Source: Solen grandis (taxonomy: Eukaryota; Mollusca; Bivalvia; Adapedonta; Solenidae). From it: a stretch of DNA of 64,000 nucleotides. Shown piece after piece: positions 26,505 through 40,419 of this stretch. Within the stretch, counting starts at the first letter, position 1, and each line of letters begins with the position of its first letter. A program made the translations under genes and the position numbers. The DNA is taken from the NCBI GenBank assembly GCA_021229015.1, contig CM037778.1, forward strand, positions 82,565,842 through 82,629,841, in the 5' to 3' direction. A model generated the notes under the pieces. It saw only the letters and a list, made by a program, of their open reading frames with translations. It searched no databases and had not been told where the DNA came from.

Positions 26505-26825
26505 TTTTTGTTGGTGCTGTTTTAGTCAAATTATTCAACAATTATTTTGGTCGGGAGCGGGAGGTCTTGGGTTCGATCCCGCGACATACCAAAGTCGTAA
26601 ATAAATGGTACTGGTATAGCTCCCTTGCTTGGCGCTCAGCATATAAGGGTAGTTGCAGGACTGGTTGACCCGGTGTCAGGATAATTTGCATGGGTGTGGT
26701 ATCATGCCACATGTCTACGGCGTGATACAACAGTGTGGCAGAACTATATCTGTCTCAAGTAGACATCGTCTCCAAATGACTGAAATACTGTCGGTGGGAC
26801 GTTAAACCCAACAAAGAAACAATAA
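26505..26825 (+). mobile_element. tRNA-derived SINE (family B, copy 1)
   Basis: It has a B-box GGGTTCGATCCCGCGACA near 26568, a body with GCAGGACTGGTTGACC and GTGTGGTATCATGCCAC, and a 3' end GGGACGTTAAACCCAAC followed by an A-rich tail. The copy at 60545-60745 matches it in reverse over most of its length. The GGACGTTAAACCCAACAAA ending is one I associate with bivalve repeats. Confidence 0.7.
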
Positions 26826-27893
26826 TTTTAGGCACAAAAAATAAAACAAGCAAAAAATAAATTAAGATATATTCTGTGTGGTAAAATAAAAAGATTTTTT
26901 TTTCGTGCCGAGCCAGTACGGAACGGGGAAATATCCGCTTCGATAAATGTATACACCGTCCCCTGTATCCACATGGTCATTAGTCAAGATCCGGACATAC
27001 ACGTTTGTAGTTATTCGGGACAAACCGCGTGACCACAATTTGTTGATTTGGATGACCGATGCTTTCTTCTTCACGAAAATAAATTAAGATGTCTAGTTAA
27101 TTAGGTGCCGAAGAAAACAGACAAAATTACTTTTTGGTGTGACACGAAAACTGATGGTAATTACAAGTGTCAAGTCGTTATTAGTTAATTAAAACTTGCG
27201 AGCACGTACGAATTGTTGTTGGGACGAAATGAGCTTGATACTCGCCGTACGTGATATGTATTAAACAAGGGAAAGAACTCTCACCGTAACTCAAACGGGT
27301 TAGGCCATATCTTTTCAAGAAAACAAAACACAATGGCGACATTTGTATACACAGCATAGTATAACATTTTAGAATATATTTGTTGTAACATTTTGCGATA
27401 TACTTAACAGCATGAGAATGCACATGTATTTTCTTCTTTTTTTTTCTTGTTGCTTTTTTCAATGATCATTTTCATAGACCATACAATGCATTGCCTGTCT
27501 GATATTTTATGCATAAAGTATAGTCTAGTAAAAAAATCATAAAATTATATCATTATTTCGCCCTTTTGTCACATAATGTAAGTTGACATATTGTTGCGGG
27601 ACGAGGACAGTTATTGGTCTACGTTTACGGTTTAAATCTATTGCATTTTGCTCTGAGACAGCTGACGCAGAAAAAAAAACATTTGGGATATTCTATACAT
27701 ACATACAATCAAATCTGTCATGCGGGCAGTAAATATATAACAAGTAAAAGTGACCGCTAAGCCTAGATGGCTGCAAAAAAGATGTCAAGATAACCAAAGA
27801 TTCTAAAAGCTGACCGCCCTAAGTTAGCTTGTTTATACTGGTAACCGCTTATACAAAATCAATTGTTTAAATAACTTTTATCATTTTTTTCTT

Positions 27894-27944
<51 letters not shown>

Positions 27945-29537
27945 ACCATGCGTTCATAACATAAAAAGAGAAACATACTAAGTGAAAAGCAAACAAAGAA
28001 CTATGACATAAAGATAAAGAAATCAACAATTTCATCAGAACGTATACCTCTCTGTTTTCCCTCCCCATACGCTTTTCGCACAGCGATAATTTGATCTAGT
28101 ACTCATCGCTAAGCGATGTTTTCCCGGTTCATTAAATTACATATTTCACGCAAATTTGATTACAAAGCTATTTCAAACTTTAAACCTTTAAGTGGGAAGG
28201 TTTTTAACTGTCTCCACGCACATGTTTATCATAAATGACAACTTAATATTCTATGTCTGCACAGTATTCTGAAAAAGCAAACACCTGAATAAATGACCGT
28301 AATTTGCTAATAGTTTTCTCAATAATTGAAAAACAATATATTTTATATTCTCTCGAAAAAAAAGTATTAGGAAAAAATGTTGTTGACAAGAGAGCGCGAG
28401 AAGACCCTTCCATGGGAACAAAAACGTCGACGCTTGCTTTTTAAATTTTCTGCAACATCAATTATCAATTTATGTTATTTTAAAACCAAAAACGTTTGAC
28501 AAATTGAACTACTACTCCTACCAGACGTTTGAGCGACAAAACGCTGAAGATGTCTTCATACAACAAGAGTGTCGGCAGTTAATTGGTACTGAAAACAGCG
28601 TTCCCATGAGAATCACGTATTCTTCAATTTAAAGGCTCGCATAGTTCTTGGAAAGTTATCGGGTTTTGTAATTGGACTTTGTATAAGCAGTTTACTCCCA
28701 ACGCCAAGTGCAAGCCAAATACATGACGGAGCACAATCTGAAAAAGATAAACTAGTTCTTACATTTACATTGTATACGTATTTGTATTTTTATGCCGGAA
28801 TTCAGTGAAATTACCTATATTTAACATAAAACATAGATACACCACTTCAATAATTTATACATTTAAACAATTACATTTTTTTAATTACTATAATTTTCCC
28901 AGCTGCTCCACGTAAAATTAAAAAATTGTTGAGCAGGCAACAACACACCAATTGAAATTAAATACAAATGAAAAATGGAAACAAATATAATAACTTTAAA
29001 GGAACCATTATCTTTGAAACAATATTAAGCCAAATTTATGCGTTCTTAACTCATTAAAGATAAATAATTTTACTATTAATAATAAAAATACTACACTCCT
29101 TTTTTTCTGTAATTAATTTTGCCAATATACTTATTTCGCACTTGAACTTTCGCGGCGCTCTTCAGAAACCTTTGCTTATTATGGAAACTTGTGAACGTGA
29201 AGAAATTAACTGTCATTGCATCAGATGAGCTGGAAAAAAATTTAATTATGAAAAAAAAATGAGACAATGCGTATTAATTATCGATAATATGATATGAAAT
29301 ATAATACTATAACCGAATAAAGTAATAAGTAATAAGAAATTCCAAAGCGAAGAAAAACCAGCAGGGGTTTTATCAATTTTAAAAGTTATTTGAAAATCGA
29401 AGCTTCTTTTTCGTATTATCAATCCTTTAAAGGTTTCTATAAATAATAATCCTCTATTCGATATACAGACTTGTACGTATTATTTGGATATAAAAAACTA
29501 GAGATTTACATGTAGTTGAATATCCAAGACGTTGAGG
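26826..29537. other. Intergenic, (CT)n microsatellite, candidate block 28380-28700
   Basis: A perfect (CT)20 lies at 27901-27940. The block 28380-28700 has more balanced composition (GAGAGCGCGAGAAGACCC, AAACGTCGACGC). No gene recognised; frames at 27181-27462 and 27859-28068 lack domains. Confidence 0.4.
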
Positions 29538-29984
29538 TGTTGTTGTTGTTGTTGTTGTTGGCGGGGGTCAATTACATATTACCATTCGAATATTCCTCAT
29601 ATTGCAGTTACGTTTTCGGTAAGTAGCTCATCTGAAATCTCACGATTGCGAAAAAACAAAAACTTACGAGAAAAAAAACACGCTACTTAATTACACGAGT
29701 CCCTAGTACTTATTCCTAATTAAGATTCCTTCATGTATTTGCAAACGAAACCCCTTGAGTTGAGAGCCAGTTCCACATTTTTACTTTGAGTTTATATTTA
29801 GAATATGAGAAGATTTTATCATGGGGCCGTGCAATGATGTTATCTGTGCCATTCTTTAAATGTTCCAGATAATTAACATTTTGACATGTAATTGAATGAT
29901 TACATTCATTATGGTATTGTTGTTGCCGTCGTCGTTGTTTTTGTTGTTGTTTTTGTTGTCGTTGTTATCATTGTTGTTGTTAGC
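29538..29984. repeat. (GTT)n tracts
   Basis: (GTT)7 at 29538-29560 and an interrupted GTT/GTC tract at 29918-29981, directly next to the SINE at 29985. The Leu-rich frame 29896-30102 is its translation. Confidence 0.85.
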
Positions 29985-30185
29985 GATTACTGTCGCTGCG
30001 ACAGTAAGTCAGTCATATAGCTACGCGCAGCTAATAACAGGTGGAGAAGGACCCAGAAGATCAGACAAGGAGCACTCTGATAAAACAATAGATGTAAGCT
30101 GACTGAGTAATACATTCCTACATGCCAACTATAAATCCGAGATTCAAACCCCACAATAGTGAGGGGCACATGCATATATTTTACA
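29985..30185 (-). mobile_element. tRNA-derived SINE, diverged (family A, copy 4)
   Basis: On the minus strand it has a B-box-like GGTTTGAATC with a CCCCTCACTATTGTGGGG hairpin just before it, a diverged core, CTGTTATTAGCTG, and a 3' near-perfect palindrome ACTGTCGCAGCGACAGT (about 29990-30006). The core is much more diverged than in the copies at 20.1 and 58.7 kb. Confidence 0.55.
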
Positions 30186-30329
30186 TCCAGCTTTTGTGTT
30201 TGAACCCATTTAAATCTGTATAAATGTCAAACATTGATGCATACCACTTATCTAAGCCAAACACTGCTGAGAAATAAGATCATTTATGAAAATGCACATC
30301 TAAGGACGAATTTTAAAATGAATATTGTG

Positions 30330-30600
30330 TCATTTCACACGCATAGCAGTGCCGTGTTATATGTGTTATCAATTTTACATGTGTTATATGTTATTATTTA
30401 TATTTGTGTTATATGTGTTATCAATACGTGCTCTATGTGTTATCACTTAAACATGTGTTATCACTTATATGTTATGTGTGTTATCAATACTTTTTATATG
30501 TGTTATCAATGCTTGATATATCTGTTATCACTTATATATGTTTTCACTTATATACATGTTATATGTGATATCAATGCGTGCCAATATCACTTATTGATAA
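30330..30600. repeat. Degenerate ATGTGTTATCA repeat
   Basis: The word TGTGTTAT(C) recurs more than ten times with spacers of about 10-25 bases, alternating with ACTTATAT and AATAC. It explains the 123-codon frame 30234-30605 with its Cys-Tyr-His pattern. Confidence 0.65.
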
Positions 30601-33600
30601 AATAAAACATTGCAAGTTTTAAGTTTGTAATCGAAATACATATTTAAATTTTGTCATTTATGTTTTGTATAACAATTGCAGAGACATACTGAGTAATCCT
30701 TGAATTTAATGATCTTCATCTGATTCAGTCATTATATGAGAAAAAAAAGAGAAAATTCGCATTACCCGTACATACAGAGAATTATAACTGGTGTATATGG
30801 AAAACATGTAGATATATATCACGTGAGGATGGTAGAAATATATGATAGTTATATGTATGTAACTGGTGCATGTAGAAAAATACATTACAGGTGCGTGATA
30901 TCGGAACATTTATAGAAACATGTAAAGAGTTTTTAACCATTTCATAATAAAACACATATAACTGGTATATGTAGAAAAATAGTTTGTTTACTAAAATTAG
31001 GACGATGACGCTGCTAGAAAATGAAAGCGTATCAATACCCTAGGTAACTATGTTACCCTGAATTCCTTCAACAGAGGGTCAAACTACAAAATTATTCGAA
31101 TTTTAATCAATTGAAACAGTAAACCTGATAGTTAACAACGTGCTTGCACTATCTGACGCATAGAAACTTACATCTGCACGAGCGAACTCAAAGGAATTTC
31201 TTATATATGTGACACTGAGTTATCTACCTAATATCATTGTTTTTACAATGATATCGGCCATGTATTTATGATAAGCATACAGCAATGTTTGCTTTCTATT
31301 TAGTTCAAGCAAAGTCTGTTTATTTATTTCTGCGATATTTGTGTAGTTTTTGTAGTTTCCCTGCTGCTTGAGGGACATATCGGATGGTGCAAGGATTTTT
31401 ATGAGAGAATAAACAACATACTTTATAAGTTTTCCTCCAAATATACTATGACTCGACAAGATAACAATTGTTCTTTATATCTCCTGGCCTGTCATCAGAG
31501 AAAGATCGCATTATGATCGAATTGTTACTGGATGTGAGAGTATACCCAAGTTAATTATCGAGCTTGTCTCATCTGATCGTGGCGATTCATTTTGAAAGCT
31601 GATAAGCCTGTTTTACCGGGGCAAAATAATCTCTATCGCAGTTCATCGCTGCGGTTTGTTCATACATATGTTTCAATTTGTTGACTTACAACTGTTTGCA
31701 AGGCCAAAACATTTCCTATCAAGTATCGCAGCCGTTGAAAAGTGATAAATCACGCCGCGAAATAGCTTAAATAGAATTTTTCTGAGGAAATATTCCCTGT
31801 GTACTTTTCTAATTATATTAATTTACGACGGAATCCGGGAACCCTGTGGCTGAAAGTATAAAAGCAGATAATTCAATGATATCCATAGCTTGTTCATGAC
31901 TTGCCAAGAAAAATTTAGAAGGTTTCTGATTTGGGCAATTATGACGTTCAGTGCGATACAAACACCTGCAGGATGAATGTCGGCAACCGTATGAAATACT
32001 TCTGGTTCAACGAGGTTATACGTGTCGCGAGCGTTGTACGTGACTTGGCTTGTTTCGACAAGACGTCGTAAATAACGTACATACGTCAGTTTTAAGCGAC
32101 TTGAGAAAAAAATATTATTTAGATGCAGTAAAATGAACGTGGGGATGATAAAGATAATATCGTAAAGGATGAGTATTTTAAGCAGCGTCTTCAATTTTGA
32201 TATTTCTAGATTTACTCGAAATATATTTTATATAATGTTCAGTGCAGACATTGATGTTTATTTTGACGACACGAATATCTGCATCTCTTTTCATGCGATC
32301 TTGCAAACTTATACACATTACAAATGTTTATCGTTAACTATATCTTTCTTTTCTAATATTAAACTCTCTCTCTCTCTCATTTTAAGAGTGCTGAAATACA
32401 TCTCTTAAGGTTTAGATCTGATTGGAATACACCACGTGACATTGTCTACAGTGCCACGTTCAAAAGATTCCACCAGTCGTCAGACTGTACTTATCTGCCC
32501 CCAGGTGTCGCCCCGCGCTGCATGTGGGGTCACGTGATCACACATGATCTTCCTTATTATTGTCGGATGCTGCTATCTTTTCTTTGATCTTTCTTCCTGT
32601 TTTCGAAAGAACACGATATACAGTTGTAAATCCCAAACCTTAACAACAGCAAAGCGTGTACATCTGTAAAACGTTGGGAATCGAAATGGTTTCCAGCTTT
32701 TTTTTTCTCCTTAAAACCATAGAATATATGATAAAAGTGTGAATGTGATTTGCTATGTCATGATTCCATGTTGTTATCTTTATCTGACTTGTAGATCGCC
32801 ATTAGCCAAACAAGTCATCTGTTTTTCTTGGATCAGGCTCATACCAATAATGTTAACCTTTCTAAATTAATTTGTCATTCTTGAATTCTTAAACAATTAA
32901 GGAGTTGATCATAAATTTTTGAAATTTAAAAGGCCCCAAAAAATTGCATACTTATGTACAGTTTTAACTTTCGTGAACACATGACAAAGTTTAGACAGAC
33001 TTTCCTAGACAGAATAATAACATAGCATAACATCATAATTTTAAATGATTATTTACTTATTCTTGCTACATTCATCATAACTATGAAAAAATATGCATAC
33101 ATTAAAACAGAACACAAAAGAGCAAACAAAATGTTTGTAACTGTATGTATGTGAATGAGTGAAAGAGGAATATATGAATGTAAGATACATGTGGATGTAT
33201 GAGAGCGAGTGAGAGAGAGCGAGCGAGTGGAATAAGGGAGTGTGGAAAATAAAATCATTTTTGGTAGAAAAGTATAGATGTATACTTTAATACTGTATAC
33301 AAACACCATAACTTTGAGTGAAATAGAAATTGCATGTATAGCCTTTTAAATAAGTTGTGGAAAATAAACGATAAAAAAAAAAATCATAATAAAACCACAT
33401 ATCACATATTGCTTAAAATTTCTGGCAAAAGTATATTAAAGTATAACACAAGAACTGTCAAAAGACAATATTATACGTTAAATTAACAGGTTTTGTTCAT
33501 CAACGATTTAATCGTTCTAATGATTCTGTTATTATTATATCGGCAATTTATAATGTATGAAATTTAAAAAATATTTACATTTTAACACAGCATTTATGTA

Positions 33601-35908
33601 GTATGGGCGATTTTTGATTAACATCTTTATATTATTTCCGCACAAATGCACTTGTACAGTAAAACATCACTGATAAGACAATATCTCGGATTGCGGTTAA
33701 GTGGTGCCCTGAGTTAAATCAGTTAATTAATCTTACACTGAAAGAATCTTACACTGTAGCGTCCATAATGTTCCGAGTATTATGGTCTCAATAGGGAGGT
33801 GGTCTTAATATTGGGGTGGTCTTGCTAGGTTTTACAGAATTTTGTGTCAAGAAAAACACCATAGATCACAGCCGTGTTAGACATCACAGTAGCTTTAGAT
33901 CATGAAAGTGATATGTTTGCCTACTCCTGACCCACACAGGGAAGACTGATACAAGATTACAAACAGACGTTTACGAACAACCCAGTAAAATTAACAATGG
34001 GCGCCTCAATTTCCTCGGTAAGTTATCAGGTCTCCCGGTCTAAAACGAACAATTATCAAAATTTTTAAAATATAAAACCATTATTCTATGACGAATGAAG
34101 ACTACGTATCCACCGCCCAGTTGTTAAGGCATAAACTGGAAGGCGTTTTCCCGACCTGCCATTTCTAGCCACAGTAATTCTGTTTTATCACGTATTTAAT
34201 GCTCTTGAAATTTCTAAGCGCTCAAATCCAGCAGTTATCGCAATAATACATGTTAATTTAGTCTGATAAACAGCCATTCAACAAATCCTATCATTGACAG
34301 TAATATTTTCTTGTTGTTAAATTGTTAGACTGGGAGCGATTTACGACCGGGCTTTGTAACATGTTAATTTTAGACTTTTTTAAGTCTGAAGTGTAAAGAT
34401 GAATATCACATGAAATTTAAAGTTATTGTGATTTATTTTCTCATTTTTATCATTCATTCATTTCATACATGCGGTGAAATTTATGTCTGTCCGACTGTTC
34501 GCTCAGGACGAAATGAGTCATCCGCCGGGAGAGATGTACCTCTAGCTGTTCATATCGAGTTTACACCAATGAAAAGAAAAGTCTGTATTGAAAAGTACCA
34601 TATAAAAACTCCAGTAATCCTTTATTCGACTTTTTTTTCAGACTATGTCATAGTATGAATCAAGCAGTGAAAGTCCACTATGTACTTTTGACACATACAA
34701 AAGTTATTATTTTACTTAGTACTATCCATATATTCTTTTTATATTTTCCCAGCGTTTCTTTCTAGAATATTTTATTTTTTTTGAAGATTTCTTTAAAGTA
34801 ATTATTTATGGAAAATATGATTTGTTAGGTTCTAGTTGAAGTGTCTTTTATATGTGTGTGTTGGTAGGTGGGGAGTAGGTTTGTGCCCATATAAGGAAGT
34901 TTTTAATTTTGCAGGTAACGATATACTCACGCATATTGGTACAATGCGCGCAATTGTCTATATCTCATTTTTTATTGCTTTCGTATAATGGATTAGTTAT
35001 AGAAATTTGATAAAAAATTTACAAACTTCTAGCCCAAATAAGTATAAAAGTGTTTATCTATATATGTTCTATCCATCAGATGTTTAATGCATAAATTGAA
35101 ATTGACATATTAATTTTTTTATTAATTCGCACAACTGAACAATTATACAATGTCTATCAAATATATCATTTGAATAACTTAATTTTGCAATGATTGAAAT
35201 CTTTTCTTTTTTTCCCTTAACTTGTATAAAGAATGAATGAAACGAACAGATTTGCAAAAAAAAAATCTGAATTTATCTTTTGTAAATACCTATTTTTCTA
35301 ATTTACTTCAATTTTAAAACGAAAATTAAATAAATGACGTCAAATACAAGTATAATCGACTATATAGCCCCAGAGAAAACATGTGTGAGAGAGAAAATAA
35401 TGGACTCTGAAGTTTGCTCATAGGTTTCAAAACCTGATTTATTTTCTGTTCATGCGATATTAAAATCATGCTTAAACGTCGCAATTTTTTGCGAATTATA
35501 GGTAAAACACATCTTGAAATAAACCTGTTATTGCAAATATTTCAACGCCGTTAAACAAAATTTGGCCTCTTGAAGCTATCGAAACAACTAATAAACAACT
35601 TACCGCAGACATTGGTTCTGAAACGTTTCTATCAAACTTTCAAGGATTTTTACATTTTCTGTGTTATGTAGATCGATTTTGACACGCGTTTCCAGCGGCT
35701 AATGTAAAGGTTTCAAGAGCTTTAATCACCCATCTTACCTTTAGTATTGCTTTTCATAATTTCAAACATGCCTTAACACTTCACAAAATTGACGAGGCCC
35801 GTTCGTCGATTTTTATTTTTCTAATATAATTTACGCTGTTTTGAAGCGATGAGATTTTATTCTGGCAGCTTTTTCACATTTCGGACGTTTTTTAGTAGAA
35901 AACCAGCT
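30601..35908. other. Intergenic, with candidate blocks near 31.5 and 32.45 kb
   Basis: Mostly AT-rich. At 31480-31760 the sequence has GATA-type (CTGATAAGC) and Runx-like (GCTGCGGTTTG) words. At 32440-32560 there are clustered E-boxes (CCACGTGAC, CAGGTGTC, TCACGTGATC) in a GC-richer patch. A 123-codon minus frame (31823-32194) and an 82-codon plus frame with a hydrophobic start (34410-34658) have no support. Confidence 0.35.
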
Positions 35909-36008
35909 NNNNNNNNNNNNNNNNNNNNNNNNNNNNNNNNNNNNNNNNNNNNNNNNNNNNNNNNNNNNNNNNNNNNNNNNNNNNNNNNNNNNNNNNNNNN
36001 NNNNNNNN
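35909..36008. other. Assembly gap (100 N)
   Basis: Exactly 100 N, the conventional placeholder for a gap of unknown length. The frame that crosses it is meaningless. Confidence 0.99.
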
Positions 36009-36919
36009 CTTTATTTAATAATAATGTGCTTCAATATTGTGAATTTTGTAAAATGGCTTTTTTAATTGTTCTTGTTTCTTAACTGGTCTGGGTCATTTGC
36101 ATTCTTTAGCCATCCTGTATGGCAAGGAAATATCAAAACGGAATAATCTTAAGCATTCATAAACATGTTCAATATATAATATTATTTGTTTTATTATCCT
36201 GTTGTTGTTGTTTTTGTTGTTGTTTAAAGTACGTTTTGTTTCTGTATCGAATTTAAAGTATTCAGCGATTGTGTGACCTTTTTCTTTAAAGTCTTATTCT
36301 CGATAAGCATATTTGAATATAAATACAAGTAATTCAAAAGCAAATAAATATACATTATGTGATTTGCCAAAATGCACCTTAAATTTGAAATTTGAGGTGA
36401 AGAAATGATTTTCTTTTCGTAGCGTTTACAGAATATAACAACGCCTTATATTTTAAAATAAATTAAATATTATGGTATAATCCGCTGTATATTCATTTTG
36501 TCAGGTGATGATATTTCAAACTAGCTCGATTACTTGTTAATCTTAATAAGTTATGATGTAAATTTTATGACGTAGCTGGGTCCCATGATTTGGGTCCATT
36601 CAAAGATTCATCGTGACTAGAGGAGAGGTACCAGCCTCTTGTCCATTGTCAAACGTCAGTGTTGTTGTAGGGCTGAAATATTGATTGAAGCAATACTATT
36701 AAGCATGATAATTACGATTATCGTTATTAACGATCACGTGATGAGTTCCATCCGATCCTTGATACAAAGAAAAAGGAAAATTAGAGGCAATGCAATAGAT
36801 AGACACTCAGTCAGCTAATTACACTTGGAAATAAAATTAAATTCATGCATACATTTTAATATCTAAAGTACAGAAATTTATATTTCTCTATATTTTATAA
36901 ACAATATAGCTATTATCGC
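36009..36919. other. Intergenic with candidate block 36510-36830
   Basis: An interrupted (GTT)n lies at 36201-36224. The block 36510-36830 has Sox-like (CCATTGTC), homeodomain-like (GCTAATTACAC) and E-box (ATCACGTGATG) words. No coding frame. Confidence 0.3.
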
Positions 36920-37081
<162 letters not shown>

Positions 37082-37832
37082 GAGGGGATACTATCCTTTG
37101 ATTAATACAAACATGTTGATTTGGCTCTGTAGCCGTTCTTTGTCAAGGGGTTTCGTTGGTAAGATACAAAGGTTTTTGCAAGTTCTCAAGCCGATTAAAA
37201 TGTCCAAATCAAATCTGCACATTACATCTGTGCATATTCTTTGCTCATTCGTTTGAAGTTGTATAAAGAATCATTAAATTTTGGCTGTAAAATAAATTTA
37301 TGTCAGAAGCCGAGTAGACTTTATATATGATTTGATAAACATGTAAAAATGACGACATAAATTTCACTTTAAAATTGTTCTAGGAAATGATGCATTTGAT
37401 AAAAAAAAAATAATAATAAAAGACAATGAAAACATGGCAGTTTTGTTATTTAACAGCTCATTTAGGGAAAGTTTCTTGCAACAGAAATTGAGAGGTTAAT
37501 GGCTCACCCCCATCAAATGCAGATATTTGTTAATATTTCCTAGTCTGTTAGGTTTCCCGTTTTATTTTGATGGTGATATATGTGTTTAATACACCTATGT
37601 GGGCGGGTCAATTTTTGATCAATTTTATTTCTAATATTCTAATTATTTCTTTGTTTATATTTTATTTCATTTCTTTTCTTTTTTTTAGGAAAAACGAAAA
37701 ATAAACATCTTTTTTAATATCCATTATCAGTACATCGATTTTTTTATTCTAAGGGGGTAGGGGACACAATTCTTCAAAAATAAAATAAATGTTCTGCAAG
37801 CTCAAAGGCCAAACATCCTCTTGTTTTAAGAA
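37082..37832. other. Intergenic
   Basis: AT-rich spacer between the GTT tract and the 41-bp array. Nothing recognised. Confidence 0.5.
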
Positions 37833-39997
37833 TTGATCAATATAATAAAAAAATGGATCTATTTAAGGTATACTTTGATTAATATAATATAAATTGGATC
37901 TATTTAAGGTATACTTTGATAAATATAATATAAAGTGGATCTATTTAAGGTATACCTTGATAAATATAATATAAAGTGGATCTATTTAAGGTATACTTTG
38001 ATAAATATAATATAAAGTGGATCTATTTAAGGTATACCTTGATTAATATAATATAAAGTGGATCTATTTAAGGTATACCTTGATAAATATAATATAAAGT
38101 GGATCTTTTTAAGGTATACCTTGATAAATATAATATAAAGTGGATCTATCAAGGTATACTTTGATTAATATAATATAAAGTGGATCTATTTAAGGTATAC
38201 CTTGATAAATATAATAGAAAGTGGATCTATTTAAGGTATACCTTGATAAATATAATATAAAGTGGATCTATTTAAGGTATACCTTGATAAATATAATATA
38301 AAGTGGATCTATTTAAGGTATACTTTGATAAATATAATATAAAGTGGATCTATTTAAGGTGTACCTTGATAAATATAATAGAAAGTGGATCTATTTAAGG
38401 TGTACCTTGATAAATATAATATAAAGTGGATCTATTTAAGGTATACTTTAATAAATATAATATAAAGTGGATCTATTTAAGGTATACCTTGATAAATATA
38501 ATATAAAGTGGATCTATTTAAGGTGTACTTTAATTAATATAATATAAAGTGGATCTATTTAAGGTATACCTTGATAAATATAATAGAAAGTGGATCTTTT
38601 TAAGGTGTACTTTAATTAATATAATATAAAGTGGATCTATTTAAGGTATACTTTGATTAATATAATATAAAGTGGATCTATTTAAGGTATACCTTGATAA
38701 ATATAATATAAAGTGGATCTTTTTAAGGTATACCTTGATAAATATAATATAAAGTGGATCTATTTAAGGTATACCTTGATTAATATAATATAAAGTGGAT
38801 CTATTTAAGGTATACCTTGATAAATATAATATAAAGTGGATCTATTTAAGGTATACCTTGATAAATATAATATAAAGTGGATCTATTTAAGGTATACCTT
38901 GATAAATATAATATAAAGTGGATCTATTTAAGGTATACCTTGATAAATATAATATAAAGTGGATCTATTTAAGGTATACCTTGATAAATATAATATAAAG
39001 TGGATCTATTTAAGGTATACCTTGATAAATATAATATAAAGTGGATCTATTTAAGGTATACCTTGATAAATATAATATAAAGTGGATCTATTTAAGGTAT
39101 ACCTTGATAAATATAATATAAAGTGGATCTATTTAAGGTATACTTTGATAAATATAATATAAAGTGGATCTATTTAAGGTGTACCTTGATAAATATAATA
39201 TAAAGTGGATCTATTTAAGGTGTACTTTAATTAATATAATATAAAGTGGATCTATTTAAGGTATACCTTGAAATATAATATAAAGTGGATCTATTTAAGG
39301 TATACCTTGATTAATATAATATAAAGTGGATCTATTTAAGGTATACCTTGATAAATATAATAGAAAGTGGATCTATTCAAGGTATACCTTGATAAATATA
39401 ATAGAAAGTGGATCTATTCAAGGTATACCTTGATTAATATAATAGAAAGTGGATCTATTCAAGGTATACCTTGATAAATATAATATAAAGTGTATCTATT
39501 CAAGGTATACCTTGATAAATATAATATAAAGTGGATCTATTCAAGGTATACCTTGATAAATATAATAGAAAGTGGATCTATTTAAGGTGTACTTTGATAA
39601 ATATAATATAAAGTGGATCTATTTAAGGTGTATTTTAATTAATATAATATAAAGTAGATCTATCAAGGTATACTTTGATTAATATAATATAAAGTGGATC
39701 TATTTAAGGTATACTTTAATTAATATAATATAAAGTGGATCTATTTAAGGTATACCTTGATTAATATAATATAAAGTGGATCTATTTAAGGTATACCTTG
39801 ATAAATATAATATAAAGTGGATCTTTTTAAGGTTTACCTTGATAAATATAATATAAAATGGATCTATTTAAGGTGTATTTTAATTAATGTAATATAAAGT
39901 AGATCTATCAAGGTATACTTTGATTAATATAATATAAAGTAGATCTATCAAGGTATACTTTGATTAATATAATATAAAGTGGATCTATTTAAGGTAA
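37833..39997. repeat. 41-bp tandem minisatellite, about 52 copies
   Basis: The unit contains GGATCTATTTAAGGTATACC then TTGATAAATATAATATAAAGT. Successive GGATCT at 37855, 37896 and 37937 give a 41-base period. Variants include TTGAT(A/T)AAT, TTTAATTAAT, a GTGTAC for GTATAC change, TATCAAGG units one base shorter, and ATAGAAAGT. Most units carry the perfect palindrome AAGGTATACCTT; units with TTCAAGG extend it to TCAAGGTATACCTTGA. Confidence 0.97.
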
Positions 39998-40419
39998 ACT
40001 CATGTACATTGTATTCCCATTTTAAATGTTTCTCAGGCCCACATGTAAGTTTCTCTTATATAATTGTTTTACTTTTTTTCTTCCTTTTCAACGTTTTATT
40101 GATAAATATCCTGCTATAATTGAGTTTTTATACTGTATTTTTGTGTGGATTGAAAGTAGCATTGCCTAAACATTTGCATCAATCATTTGTCAAAATATGA
40201 ATTACTACAACAGGGTAAAATGAATGATTGAACGCAGCTTTTGCCTAATATTGGTGTATTTATAGAAGTTTAATCCTGAAGACAGATAACATCAAAAGCT
40301 TCTCTCACCAGTTTTTACTGTAGGAAACACTGTTCCTGAGGTATTAATTTCTTGGTTTGAAAACTTCGAAATGAGTTATAAGAGTAATTAGTTTGTCTTT
40401 TCTTAAATGAGGGTTCATA
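39998..40419. other. Intergenic
   Basis: Nothing recognised. Confidence 0.45.

Noticed and set aside
30234..30605. 123-codon Cys-Tyr-rich frame
   Set aside because: It follows the degenerate TGTGTTAT repeat.
31823..32194. 123-codon minus-strand frame with a hydrophobic start
   Set aside because: No domain, and codon content looks like chance in AT-rich DNA; kept only as a note.
34410..34658. 82-codon frame with a signal-peptide-like start
   Set aside because: Hydrophobic starts are frequent by chance in T-rich DNA; the rest has no motif or splice support.
35849..36082. Frame crossing the N gap
   Set aside because: The middle is unknown sequence.
37833..39997. CRISPR array
   Set aside because: Units are contiguous with no unique spacers, and the context is animal nuclear DNA.
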